Both the position numbers and the translations under genes were made by a program. Under the pieces are notes generated by a model. It searched no databases. It had not been told where the DNA came from and worked only from the letters and a program-made list of their open reading frames with translations. Below are positions 16,774 through 25,444 of a DNA stretch of 64,000 nt, in pieces. Source of the DNA: Solimicrobium sp040544425 (GTDB taxonomy: Bacteria > Pseudomonadota > Gammaproteobacteria > Burkholderiales > Burkholderiaceae_D); the NCBI GenBank assembly GCA_040544425.1, contig JBEONO010000005.1, positions 124,001-188,000 on the forward strand, in the 5' to 3' direction. Every line of letters begins with the position of its first letter. Position 1 is the first letter of the stretch.

Positions 16774-18495
16774 TTAGAGATCCTCCGAACCAAGCAACAT
16801 TTCAGAGAGCCCTTTGCCGGTCTTCACCATAGGCCAGACGTTTTCTGTTTGATCGGTAATAAAATTCATGAATACCAGACGGTCCTTCATCGCAAAGGCG
16901 TCGCGCAAAGCACCATCCACGTCGGCCGGATTTTCGATCTTCATACCGACATGACCGTAAGACTCAGCCAATTTGGAAAAGTCTGGCAGAGAATCCATGT
17001 ACGATTCGGAATAGCGCGATGAATAATCGATTTGCTGCCATTGTCGCACCATGCCGAGGTAGCGGTTGTTCAATAAAATAATCTTCGGCGTCAAATGATA
17101 TTGCTTGCAAGTGGCCAATTCCTGAATACACATCTGAATTGAACCCTCACCGGTAATACAGGCAACAGTCGCATCCGGGTTGGCCATCTGCACGCCCATG
17201 GCGTACGGCAGGCCCACACCCATCGTGCCCAAGCCACCCGAATTAATCCAGCGGCGCGGCTTATCGAATCCGTAGTATTGGGCTGCCCACATCTGGTGCT
17301 GACCAACATCGGACGTGATGAACGCGTCACCCTTGGTAATCTGAAAAACTTTTTGTACCACTGATTGCGGCTTGATGACTTCAGTTGACTGGGCAAATTT
17401 CAGGCAGTCGCGCTTGCGCCATTCATTGATCTGCTCCCACCAGGCGGCCACCGGCTTGGGATTCGGCCGGTTTTCCGAACTGGCCAACTGCGACAGCAGC
17501 TCGATCAGCACGTCCTTGACGTTGCCGACTATCGGGATATCAACCTTGACCCGTTTGGAAATCGAGGATGGATCAATATCGATATGGATAATCTTGCGCT
17601 GCTGTGAAGCGAAGTGTTTCGGGTTGCCGATCACGCGGTCATCGAAACGGGCACCGATGGCAATCAACACGTCGCAATTCTGCATCGCCATGTTGGCTTC
17701 GTAGGTGCCGTGCATGCCCAGCATGCCTACATATTTTTCATCTGAAGCACGATAAGCACCCAAACCCATCAAGGTATTCGTGCAAGGGAAACCAAGCTGA
17801 TCAACCAGCTTGTTGAGCTCCGGCGCTGCATTGGCCAGAATTACCCCGCCGCCAGCGTAGATCATCGGGCGCTCGGCTTGCAGAAGCAATTGCAGCGCTT
17901 TGCGAATTTGTCCGGCATGGCCTTTATCTACCGGCTTATAGGAGCGCATCTCGATTTCTTTGGGATACGAGTAAGCACATTTATGCATGCTGATATCTTT
18001 GGGGATATCAATCAGCACCGGACCAGGTCGGCCGGTTGTCGCGATATAAAAGGCCTTTTTGATCGTCGTCGCCAGATCACGCACATCCTTGACCAGGAAA
18101 TTGTGTTTGACGCAGGGGCGCGTAATCCCGACGGTGTCGCACTCCTGAAAGGCATCCTGACCGATGGCACTGCTGGGCACCTGACCTGAGATGACGATCA
18201 TCGGAATCGAATCCATATACGCCGTTGCCAGTCCGGTTACCGCATTTGTGACACCAGGGCCGGACGTTACCAGGGCGACGCCGATTTTATTGGACGAACG
18301 AGAATAAGCATCGGCTGCATGCAGCGCGGCCTGTTCATGCCGAACCAGGATATGTTGGAATTTGTCTTGTTTGTAGATGGCATCGTAGATATACAACACC
18401 GCGCCGCCAGGGTAGCCGAACACATGTTCAACGCCTTCTTCGGCCAGGCAACGTACCAGAATTTCCGCGCCTGTTAAATCTGTCTGTGTATTCAC
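16774..18495 (-). CDS. ilvB: Acetolactate synthase large (catalytic) subunit
   Basis: Thiamine-diphosphate enzyme that makes acetolactate or acetohydroxybutyrate from pyruvate. From a GTG at 18495 (ribosome site GAAAGGAAAG) it is 573 residues: N-terminal pyrimidine-binding domain (GAEILVRCLAEEGVEHVFGYPGGAVL with catalytic Glu in RHEQAA), central FAD-binding domain, and C-terminal ThDP/Mg motif (GEGSIQMCIQELATCKQY...NN). The open frame to 18561 would add residues unlike the family. First gene of ilvB-ilvH-ilvC, preceded by a roughly 300-base leader. The symbol ilvI is often used in betaproteobacteria. Confidence 0.97.
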   Translation of the reverse strand: MNTQTDLTGAEILVRCLAEEGVEHVFGYPGGAVLYIYDAIYKQDKFQHILVRHEQAALHAADAYSRSSNKIGVALVTSGPGVTNAVTGLATAYMDSIPMIVISGQVPSSAIGQDAFQECDTVGITRPCVKHNFLVKDVRDLATTIKKAFYIATTGRPGPVLIDIPKDISMHKCAYSYPKEIEMRSYKPVDKGHAGQIRKALQLLLQAERPMIYAGGGVILANAAPELNKLVDQLGFPCTNTLMGLGAYRASDEKYVGMLGMHGTYEANMAMQNCDVLIAIGARFDDRVIGNPKHFASQQRKIIHIDIDPSSISKRVKVDIPIVGNVKDVLIELLSQLASSENRPNPKPVAAWWEQINEWRKRDCLKFAQSTEVIKPQSVVQKVFQITKGDAFITSDVGQHQMWAAQYYGFDKPRRWINSGGLGTMGVGLPYAMGVQMANPDATVACITGEGSIQMCIQELATCKQYHLTPKIILLNNRYLGMVRQWQQIDYSSRYSESYMDSLPDFSKLAESYGHVGMKIENPADVDGALRDAFAMKDRLVFMNFITDQTENVWPMVKTGKGLSEMLLGSEDL

Positions 18496-18748
18496 TTGCT
18501 TTCCTTTCAAGGTCCATAGGAGATTGATCGGATGTTCTCGCCTTGCGAAGTGCCATATCAAATTACAAGTGCTTGACCAGATTCACGTTACCGCTTTCGC
18601 CCTTCCACAACCGTAGGTGTGTTGCAAGCCAAAACTTTTCACTACTGGATATCGCTAAGTCACCTGATACAGAAAAACTTCTCACGCTTGTGGCATGGGT
18701 TAGAACAAACTAGCTTAAATCTAAAGCAAATCGCGCAAGGTCGACATG

Positions 18749-18829
18749 GTGGGTCTGGCTGCGGACTTTTTCTGCTCCATGATAACGGAGCGGACCCACA
18801 CGTTAATGCGTCGCACCAATTTGTGTCAA
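18749..18829 (-). promoter_or_regulatory. Promoter and structured leader of ilvBHC
   Basis: On the minus strand a perfect TTGACA (18824-18829) is followed after 17-18 bases by TTAACG/TAACGT, a plausible sigma70 promoter starting near 18795. The transcript then begins with a long hairpin: GTGGGTC (18793-18799) pairs with GACCCAC (18749-18755), enclosing a second stem GCTCC/GGAGC (18774-18778 with 18787-18791). About 250 further leader bases precede ilvB. I saw no run of Ile, Leu or Val codons typical of peptide attenuators. The 479-base gap between ilvB and the lipoprotein gene holds no other gene I can support. Confidence 0.55.
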
Positions 18830-18974
18830 GTTATTTCAGAAAATTTAAGAAAAATGCCAGGCCAATAAAAACGCCATGATGTAAATTTGCTGCGATTAAT
18901 TGCCATGGTACAAACTTATTGCGGTCAAGGATGAGGGAATCCTTTATACTTCCCCGCATTATCGGAGGCCGGTC

Positions 18975-19211
18975 ATGCAGAAATTCAATCAATTATTCAA
19001 ACTTATCCTTTTAGTGACCGCTTCTATGCTGCTGCTCAATGGCTGTGTTGTCATTTCGGTGGCCGATGCGGTGGTCGGCACGACGGTTGAAGTTGGTTCG
19101 GCTGTAGTTGGCACAGCAGTTCATGTCGGCGCCGCGGCAGTGAGCACCACGGCGGATGTGGCACAGGCTGGCGTGCATGCGATGACCAGTTCATCTGAAG
19201 TCGCTAAATAA
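18975..19211 (+). CDS. Small lipoprotein with VVGT-type repeats
   Basis: 78-residue lipoprotein starting at the ATG at 18975, which has GGAGG 6 bases upstream; the longer frame from 18900 has none. Signal peptide MQKFNQLFKLILLVTASMLLLNGC with lipobox LLNG-C (Cys24). The mature part repeats VVGT-x-VEVG / VVGTAVHVG / VSTTADV motifs rich in Ala, Val and Thr, a pattern seen in a family of tiny proteobacterial lipoproteins of unknown function. No Asp after Cys, so outer-membrane sorting is likely. A TATACT -10 box sits at about 18946. Followed 15 bases later by crcB. Confidence 0.85.
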   Translation: MQKFNQLFKLILLVTASMLLLNGCVVISVADAVVGTTVEVGSAVVGTAVHVGAAAVSTTADVAQAGVHAMTSSSEVAK

Positions 19212-19226
19212 GTCGGGAGCCAACGC

Positions 19227-19607
19227 ATGTTTTATTCTATCGCCGCCATCAGCGTGGGCGCTTCCTGCGGTGCCTTGTTGCGCTGGTTCTTCGGCCTGCA
19301 ATTTAACACTCTGTTTACCACAATACCGATGGGCACCGTTGCCGCCAATCTGCTGGGTGGCTACCTGATTGGACTGGCGATCGGGTTTTTCAATAGTCAT
19401 CCGCTGCTCAGTCCAGAATATCGCCTGCTGGTCATCACCGGCTTTCTTGGCGGATTAACCACGTTCTCGACCTTTTCTGCCGAAGTGGCCAACCTGTTGC
19501 AGGCCGGTCGGTTCAGCTGGGCGCTGGCGACGGTCAGTCTGCATGTAATCGGTTCCGTTGCGCTGACCCTGCTCGGTGTCATGACAATCAATTTGCTGCG
19601 CGCATAA
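19227..19607 (+). CDS. crcB: Fluoride efflux channel (Fluc)
   Basis: Dual-topology inner-membrane fluoride channel that lowers cytoplasmic fluoride. The 126-residue protein has four hydrophobic helices and the family motifs GASCGALLRWFFG, PMGTVAANLLGGYLIGLAIGF (pore-lining Asn) and TGFLGGLTTFSTFSAEV (the phenylalanine/threonine track). Length is normal. A GGGAG site lies 7 bases upstream. It follows the lipoprotein gene by 15 bases, so they may share a transcript. I found no convincing fluoride riboswitch upstream. Confidence 0.96.
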   Translation: MFYSIAAISVGASCGALLRWFFGLQFNTLFTTIPMGTVAANLLGGYLIGLAIGFFNSHPLLSPEYRLLVITGFLGGLTTFSTFSAEVANLLQAGRFSWALATVSLHVIGSVALTLLGVMTINLLRA

Positions 19608-19622
19608 TTACTGACACCACCT

Positions 19623-20075
19623 TTACTGACGCCACTTCGATAACGCGCTCACATCGGTCGATCGCGCATCGACCCATTTGGCGCCATCTGCGCCGACTTC
19701 TTTTTTCCAGAACGGCGCTTCGGTCTTCAGAAAATCCATGATGAATTCGCAGGCCGAAAACGCCGTGCCGCGATGTTGACTGGCCACTGCCACCAGAACA
19801 ATCTGATCGCTGACGTTTAACAGGCCGACGCGATGAATAATAACGATGTCCTGTAGTTCCCAGCGCTCGCTGGCCTGCCTTGCAATGTCAGCGAGCGATT
19901 TTTCAGTCATGCCCGGATAATGTTCCAACTCCAATTGAGTAATGCCCTGTGTCGAGCCAGTCGTCGCTTCACGCACCGTTCCAACAAAACTGACCAGTGC
20001 GCCAACCTGGGGTCTGCGCATGGTTGCCAACTCAGCGCTGACATCGAAATCTTCGGTTTGAATTGCGATTTTCAT
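19623..20075 (-). CDS. moaE: Molybdopterin synthase catalytic subunit MoaE
   Basis: Large subunit of molybdopterin synthase; transfers sulfur from MoaD thiocarboxylate to cyclic pyranopterin. The 150-residue protein shows GALVSFVGTVRE, the LELEHYPGMTEKSL motif, IIHRVGLL, the HRGTAFSACEFIMDFLKTEAPFWKKE segment with catalytic lysines, and WVDAR near the end. Normal length. Its ATG shares a base with the TGA stop of moaD, so the two subunits are translationally coupled. Last gene of an oxidase-moeA-moaD-moaE run. Confidence 0.96.
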   Translation of the reverse strand: MKIAIQTEDFDVSAELATMRRPQVGALVSFVGTVREATTGSTQGITQLELEHYPGMTEKSLADIARQASERWELQDIVIIHRVGLLNVSDQIVLVAVASQHRGTAFSACEFIMDFLKTEAPFWKKEVGADGAKWVDARSTDVSALSKWRQ

Positions 20076-20344
20076 CAGCCACCTGTCACGGGAGGGAAAA
20101 ACGCAATTTCCTGACTGGATTGCGATAGCGACAGTGGTTCTGATTCATCGCACATCACCTGCTGGTAGGCCATGCGCAGTGGCCGCTCCGGTGCCAGAGC
20201 CTCGGCCCAGACTCCGCCACGGGCGATCAACCACTGCCGGACCGCGCCGACGGTGGTAACTTCTGGCGGCAGCACGACGATTTGTTCAGCGCAATCGAGC
20301 TGCTCACGCACACTGGCAAAAAAACGTAATTGAATCGTAGTCAT
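20075..20344 (-). CDS. moaD: Molybdopterin synthase sulfur carrier subunit MoaD
   Basis: Ubiquitin-like sulfur carrier of 89 residues. It opens with IQLRFFASVREQL and ends in the required Gly-Gly (FFPPVTGG), the site of adenylation by MoeB and thiocarboxylate formation. It overlaps moeA by 4 bases (ATGA) at its start and moaE at its stop. No moeB-like gene is in the window, so activation must come from elsewhere. Confidence 0.95.
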   Translation of the reverse strand: MTTIQLRFFASVREQLDCAEQIVVLPPEVTTVGAVRQWLIARGGVWAEALAPERPLRMAYQQVMCDESEPLSLSQSSQEIAFFPPVTGG

Positions 20345-21555
20345 GACATCAGTTCCGAAAACGGGATAAATTTAACCAGATCGCCGCGTTGAATGATTTG
20401 ACCTGGTGGATTATTGATCAATCCATCGCCCCACACTGCAGAGCTCAATACGGCCGAGCCCTGATTGGAAAATAAATCCAATCCACCTTGCGAGTTGAAT
20501 CGGGCACGTAAAAACTCATTGCGCCGGTCAGCCTTGTTCCACTCAAAGTCGGCGCGCATGAAATATGATTTGGGCGCGACTTCTGCCACGCCCTGCAGAC
20601 GTAGCAGGAATGGTCGAACAAACAACAGGAAAGTCACAAAACTGGAAACTGGATTACCAGGCAGCCCAAGAAAAGCCGCAGCGCCAACTTCACCAAAGGC
20701 CAGCGGCTTGCCCGGCTTCATGGCAATTTGCCATAAATTCAAACGCCCTTCGGCCTGCACCGCTGGCTTTATATGATCTTCTTCACCAACCGACACACCA
20801 CCCGAGGTGATCACCAGATCATGGCCTCGTGCCGCCTCCCGCAAGGTATTGCGCGTCGCCTCCAGCGTATCTGGAACAATCCCGTAGTCGCTGATGGCAC
20901 AGCCACAGTTTTCCAGCAAGGCGGTCAGCAGGAAACGATTCGAGTTATAGATCCCACCGGGAGGCAATGGCGAACCCGGCATGATCAATTCGTCACCGGT
21001 AAAAAATATCGCGACGCGCAGTCGCCGTTTGACGTTCAGGCTGGCTGCTCCGACTGAAGCCGCCAAACCCAGTTCCTGCGCACGCAATCGTGTGCCGGCA
21101 GATAAAATCACGCTGTCCTTGCGAATATCTTCACCAATATGACGCACCCATTCCCCGGCGTTGGGAAGATGCGATAAACGAATTGTTCCGTCGCCCAAGG
21201 CTTCGCATTGCTCCTGCATGATGACGGCATCAGCACCTTGCGGCATTACCGCGCCGGTGAAGATACGTGCAACCGTACCCGCCTGTAAGGCAGTACCAAC
21301 GTGACCGGCGGCAATGCGCTGACTGACCGGCATCGCTTGCCCGGCCTGCGCATCCGCAGCACACAGGGCGTAACCGTCCATCTGTGAATTTTCTGCACCG
21401 GGCACATCAATCAATGCCGTGATGTCTTCAGCCAGGATTCGGCCATTGGCGCGCAAGGTCGGCACTGTTTCAATATCAGCTATTGGCCGGGCGGCAGACA
21501 AGAGTGTCGCCAACGCTTCGTCAGCGCTGAGTAGTGGAGTCGGATTGTTCATCAT
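20341..21555 (-). CDS. moeA: Molybdopterin molybdenumtransferase MoeA
   Basis: Inserts molybdate into adenylylated molybdopterin. From the ATG at 21555 it has 404 residues: SQMDGYAL near the N-terminus, RIFTGAVMPQGADAVIMQE, the MoCF-like domain with TSGGVSVGEEDHIKPAV (about residue 240), GKPLAFGEV and LPGNPVSSFVTF, and a C-terminal beta domain. The start codon overlaps the stop of the upstream oxidase as TAATG; the longer frame to 21582 lies entirely within that gene. It overlaps moaD by 4 bases downstream. Confidence 0.96.
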   Translation of the reverse strand: MMNNPTPLLSADEALATLLSAARPIADIETVPTLRANGRILAEDITALIDVPGAENSQMDGYALCAADAQAGQAMPVSQRIAAGHVGTALQAGTVARIFTGAVMPQGADAVIMQEQCEALGDGTIRLSHLPNAGEWVRHIGEDIRKDSVILSAGTRLRAQELGLAASVGAASLNVKRRLRVAIFFTGDELIMPGSPLPPGGIYNSNRFLLTALLENCGCAISDYGIVPDTLEATRNTLREAARGHDLVITSGGVSVGEEDHIKPAVQAEGRLNLWQIAMKPGKPLAFGEVGAAAFLGLPGNPVSSFVTFLLFVRPFLLRLQGVAEVAPKSYFMRADFEWNKADRRNEFLRARFNSQGGLDLFSNQGSAVLSSAVWGDGLINNPPGQIIQRGDLVKFIPFSELMS

Positions 21556-22838
21556 TAAATAAAATCGCGGGCGCGATACCAAAATTTACCGGCGGCTTCC
21601 AGCCAGGGAGCCAATCGCTTCCCGCCTGGAAAATCAGTATGGTTCAATTGCATAAATAAATTCAAATGATCGCGGCGTCCCAAAATCGCATCAGCGACCA
21701 CCCGACCGGCTACGCAGGTTGGCAGTACGCCGTGACCTGAAAAACCTTGCATCCAAAACACGTTGCCGCGTGATCCGATATCCGGAGCGCGGCTCATGGT
21801 GATATCAATATGTCCTCCCCAGGCGTAGTCAATCCGCGGATTTTTCAAACCCGGAAAAACCCGTTTCAGGCTGGGCAGCATGGCAGCAGCGATGTCGTCG
21901 GGTATGCCGCCCAGATAAGTACAGCCGCCACCAAACAGCAAACGGTTATCCGGGCTTAAGCGAAAATAGTCCAGGACGAATTGATTGTCAGTGACACAGG
22001 CATTACTCGGTATCAGGGCGCGCGCCTGTTCCGGGGCCAGGACCTCGGTAGCGACCATGAATGTGCCGACCGGCAGGACTTTGCGGCTTAACTGCGGATC
22101 GAGTTCGTCAATATAGGCGTTACACGCCAACACCAGCGCATCGCAATTGATCTGCCCGCGATCAGTCTTGACCTGTACGCGATTGCCAACCTCATGATAG
22201 GACAGCGCGCGAGTCTGTTCCAGAATGACACCGCCCGCTTTTTCAATCGCCACTGCCAAGCCCAACGCCAGCTTGAGCGGATTCAGATGTCCGGCTTCCG
22301 GATCGAATAATCCGGCCTGATAGCGGCCACTGCCTACCCAATTGGGCAAGTCTTTTTTTTCTACAAACTGCAAATTCTCATAGCTCCATTTCTTGACTGC
22401 CTGCTCTTTCCACTCGCGCAACAACTTGACGCGACGCGGCAAGACCGCTGTGGTCAGATGACCTTCGTGATAATCACAAGCAAATCCATGACGTAGCGGT
22501 AATTCCTTAATTTCGGCAGCGGCCCAGCGCATCAGTTTCCACAATGCTTTGGCATTATCCCAACCAAGGGCCTGCTCGATCGGATCCATATCGCAGGACC
22601 AACCCAAAATGGCCATACCACCGTTACGGCCAGACGCGGCCCAACCAACGCGGCTCGCTTCAATCACGGTAACCCGTTTGCCTTCCAGTGCCAATCGCAA
22701 TGCAGTATGCAAACCGGAAAAGCCTGCGCCAATCACAAGCACTTCAGTGTCCAGATTTTCCGATTGTTGGGGTCGTTCAGGCGGGATACAGGTGCTGGCG
22801 TAATAACTGGACGTGTGGTTTGAATTGCCTTGAAACAT
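21555..22838 (-). CDS. FAD-dependent amine oxidase of the PuuB/OrdL type
   Basis: 427-residue DAO-family flavoprotein. The N-terminus has HTSSYYA, an opening shared with gamma-glutamylputrescine oxidase PuuB, then the dinucleotide motif EVLVIGAGFSGLHTALRLALEGKRVTVIEASRVGWAASGRNGG (about residues 31-74). The C-terminal part has the WGGHIDITMSRAPDIG and GFSGHGVLPTCVAGRVVADAI motifs. It probably oxidises a secondary or primary amine or gamma-glutamyl amine; the substrate cannot be read from sequence. Its stop overlaps the moeA start, an unexpected link between a flavin oxidase and molybdenum-cofactor genes. A PuuA-like ligase gene lies 27 kb away at 49785. Confidence 0.85.
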   Translation of the reverse strand: MFQGNSNHTSSYYASTCIPPERPQQSENLDTEVLVIGAGFSGLHTALRLALEGKRVTVIEASRVGWAASGRNGGMAILGWSCDMDPIEQALGWDNAKALWKLMRWAAAEIKELPLRHGFACDYHEGHLTTAVLPRRVKLLREWKEQAVKKWSYENLQFVEKKDLPNWVGSGRYQAGLFDPEAGHLNPLKLALGLAVAIEKAGGVILEQTRALSYHEVGNRVQVKTDRGQINCDALVLACNAYIDELDPQLSRKVLPVGTFMVATEVLAPEQARALIPSNACVTDNQFVLDYFRLSPDNRLLFGGGCTYLGGIPDDIAAAMLPSLKRVFPGLKNPRIDYAWGGHIDITMSRAPDIGSRGNVFWMQGFSGHGVLPTCVAGRVVADAILGRRDHLNLFMQLNHTDFPGGKRLAPWLEAAGKFWYRARDFI

Positions 22839-22945
22839 AAACTGCCTTTGGTTGAATTGCTTTGAACTGCGACGCTGACAAGCTGAAGCTTAAACTGGAA
22901 ATATTTCAGCGGTGTGAGAAAAATTGCTGTCACACCCTGATCATC

Positions 22946-23908
22946 CTATTTTTCAGGCGCCTGAAGCTTAAATCGGAAGTATAGATAATCGTCGGCACAC
23001 TGTTCTGGCCGTTCCAGCATCGGTATGTGACCAATACCATTCATAATAATCACGCGGGATCTTGGCATCAGCTTATACAGGATTTCAGCGGTCAAGGGGT
23101 TGATCACCCGATCCTGATTTCCCCACACGATCAGCGCCGGGGTTTTCAGGCCCGCAATCCGCTGCTCGAGCGAATCTTTGGTAATTTGCGTAAAGATCTG
23201 CTCCGAAAGCTTTTCATTTTTTATCGAATCCTGCGCCAGCACGTTCAAGATCGGACGTGGGATCAAAGGCGGCTTGCTCATCACAAAATCAAAAGCATGG
23301 GCGTAATCGTCAACGTTGCGGATCAGTAAAATATTATGTTGCTGCGCTTCGACGATTTTGGCCAGCTCGCTCTGCGGCGCACTCCAGATCCCAGCCGGAC
23401 TGAGCAACCATAAACTGTCCACTTCAGCCGGATGGGCCGCGGCGTATGCCAGAGCGATCTGGCCACCCATGGAATTGCCCGCCAGATGCACAGACTTGAG
23501 ATCCAAAGCATGCACCAAAGCGCGCACCCGTTCTGCCTGGGCCCGCGCGGAATAATCAACCCGTGCAGAAATGTCGACATTGGTCAGATGGGTGGATTCA
23601 CCAAAACCGATCAAGTCCGGGATGATGACGTGAAAATGCGGCGTCAGGAATTTGGCAATCCGGGTGAAGTGATCTTTGTCGGCACCAAAGCCATGCAACA
23701 GCACCAGGGGATCACCTTTACCCCCTTCCAGGTAGACAAAATGCAGGCCGTCCGGCAATACGATTTCCTTGCGGCTTAATTTTGCCGCATCACGTTCGAA
23801 GCGAATAAAGTACTCAGTCGCCTTGGGGGATTCGACATAAACGAAGTAATACAGCCCCAGTCCGCCAAGAAACAATACCACTAACAACATTTTGATAAAC
23901 CGCATCAT
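22946..23908 (-). CDS. Membrane-anchored alpha/beta hydrolase
   Basis: 320-residue hydrolase with an N-terminal hydrophobic anchor (about residues 5-25), so the catalytic domain is likely periplasmic. Seen: oxyanion motif LLHGFGADKDHF, nucleophile elbow GNSMGG with Ser146, probable Asp266 in WGNQDRVINP and His294 in GIGHIPMLERP. It resembles anchored lipases and esterases of gammaproteobacteria. GGAG precedes the paired ATG at 23908/23905. It lies between the PuuB-like oxidase and the M28 peptidase on the same strand, with gaps of 50-110 bases. Substrate unknown. Confidence 0.88.
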   Translation of the reverse strand: MMRFIKMLLVVLFLGGLGLYYFVYVESPKATEYFIRFERDAAKLSRKEIVLPDGLHFVYLEGGKGDPLVLLHGFGADKDHFTRIAKFLTPHFHVIIPDLIGFGESTHLTNVDISARVDYSARAQAERVRALVHALDLKSVHLAGNSMGGQIALAYAAAHPAEVDSLWLLSPAGIWSAPQSELAKIVEAQQHNILLIRNVDDYAHAFDFVMSKPPLIPRPILNVLAQDSIKNEKLSEQIFTQITKDSLEQRIAGLKTPALIVWGNQDRVINPLTAEILYKLMPRSRVIIMNGIGHIPMLERPEQCADDYLYFRFKLQAPEK

Positions 23909-23958
23909 CCAGCTCCACAGATTAAAAACCAGTCCAACCCAAATCTAACACAACTTAC

Positions 23959-25410
23959 TCAGTCCCCATCTTTTGCCGGTGCCAGATGCTGCAAGGGCTC
24001 GGGCATTTCTGCCAGATACCAGGTCAACATGGCAAACAGCGCAACCTGACGGCGCAGATTTTCCGGATCGACTTTGTCCAGCGTGTCAGCCGGTGTATGG
24101 TGATAACTAAAATAGCTACGCACGTCGAGCAGGGGCTCAAACGATGGCACGCCCTGCTCTGTCAGGGGTTCGACGTCGGCCCCGCTGACGTAATCCTTCA
24201 ATTCCACTACGGGAGCATCGATACTGCGCAGCAGTGCTTTTAAAGGATCAAGCACTTTTCCGTCCTTGACGCTGGCCCTTAAACCCAGCGGACGTCCAGC
24301 GCCACTGTCGCTTTCAATCGATGCGACGTGATTCATTAACAGATCTTTGTTCGCCGCAAAATACGCCTGGCTGCCTCGCCCACCGTTTTCTTCATTCATC
24401 CAGCCAATAATTCGTACCGTGCGATGCGGATGCAAACCGAGTTTTTTAAAGACATCGGCCACGCCCATCGCAACGACCAGTCCGGCACCGTCATCAATGG
24501 CACCGGTTGCCAGATCCCAGGAATCGAGATGCCCGGACACGATCACAATCTCTTGCGGCTTTGTGCTGCCAGGAATATCAGCGATCACATTATGGCTGTC
24601 AACATCCGGCAAAGTTTGCGGGGTCAAGGTGAGATGCATTTTTATTTCACCTTTTGCAGCCAGACGAGTCATCAGCATCGCATCTTCCGCCGTCACAGCC
24701 GCAGCCGGAATCGGCGTCGCATCGCCCCAGCCGGTTACACCGGTGTGTGCGATGCGGTAATCGGCACCACCGACCGACCGCACCAGCGCTGCCGCTGCGC
24801 CCAGTTTCGAGGCTTTGGCCGGACCGATAAATCGATACATCCCGGCTTCACCATAGGCAGTCCCGGCCAGACCATTGTCAGCCAGATGCTGGTCATAGGC
24901 GACATCAAACAAAATAATGTGGCCTTTCACTTCTGCTGCGCGCGCGTTCAATTCTTCCATGCTGTGCACCACGACCACCGGCAAGGTCAAGCCCTCGGCC
25001 GGTGTTGCGCTCGAACTACCCAGAGCAGTCAGTACCACTTTCTGACTGATCCCGGCCGGTCGCTTCGGATACTCCACCAACTCCGCAGTTTCGATACCGC
25101 GCACCCAATGCGGCGCCTTGACGGGTTGCAGCGTCACTTTCATGCCGATATTACGCAGGTCCTCGGCAATCAAGGCAACACCGGCTTCGGCGCCGATCGA
25201 CCCGGACAGCCGCGGTCCGACCTGATCGGTCAGTTCGGCCAGTCTTTCATACGGATAGTCGCTGGCCATCGCGGCATCACGGATCCGTGTCAATGTGGCT
25301 GTGTCGAGCTGTACTGTTGGCGCAGCGATGACGCTGTGTGTCACGACTGTGCAAACAGCCGCGGCACATAAGTTACTAACAATTTTTTGCGTCCTGTATT
25401 TCATTTTCAT
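23959..25410 (-). CDS. M28 family secreted aminopeptidase
   Basis: Zinc exopeptidase of the M28 family. From the ATG at 25410 (GGAAC site) it has 483 residues: a signal peptide (MKMKYRTQKIVSNLCAAAVC...VIAAP), a PA-like insert with VVVHSMEELNARAAEVKGHIILFD, then the catalytic domain with SGHLDSWDLATGAIDDGAG (zinc His and bridging Asp), WMNEENGGRGS (general-base and zinc Glu pair) and the C-terminal SYFSYHHTPADTLDKVDP (zinc His). All expected ligands are seen. Last gene of an M1 peptidase-membrane protein-M28 peptidase operon, 34 bases after the membrane protein gene; together they suggest envelope or extracellular peptide use. Confidence 0.92.
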   Translation of the reverse strand: MKMKYRTQKIVSNLCAAAVCTVVTHSVIAAPTVQLDTATLTRIRDAAMASDYPYERLAELTDQVGPRLSGSIGAEAGVALIAEDLRNIGMKVTLQPVKAPHWVRGIETAELVEYPKRPAGISQKVVLTALGSSSATPAEGLTLPVVVVHSMEELNARAAEVKGHIILFDVAYDQHLADNGLAGTAYGEAGMYRFIGPAKASKLGAAAALVRSVGGADYRIAHTGVTGWGDATPIPAAAVTAEDAMLMTRLAAKGEIKMHLTLTPQTLPDVDSHNVIADIPGSTKPQEIVIVSGHLDSWDLATGAIDDGAGLVVAMGVADVFKKLGLHPHRTVRIIGWMNEENGGRGSQAYFAANKDLLMNHVASIESDSGAGRPLGLRASVKDGKVLDPLKALLRSIDAPVVELKDYVSGADVEPLTEQGVPSFEPLLDVRSYFSYHHTPADTLDKVDPENLRRQVALFAMLTWYLAEMPEPLQHLAPAKDGD

Positions 25411-25444
25411 TGCAGTTCCGAAGCTGGTTAAGTAAATCGATGAA

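Noticed and set aside
18900..19226. Fluoride riboswitch upstream of crcB
   Set aside because: I looked for the conserved riboswitch core before the lipoprotein-crcB pair and did not find a convincing match.
24424..25371. 315-codon open frame on the plus strand
   Set aside because: Antisense to the M28 peptidase gene, which shows all zinc ligands; the plus product is His/Arg-rich without a domain.
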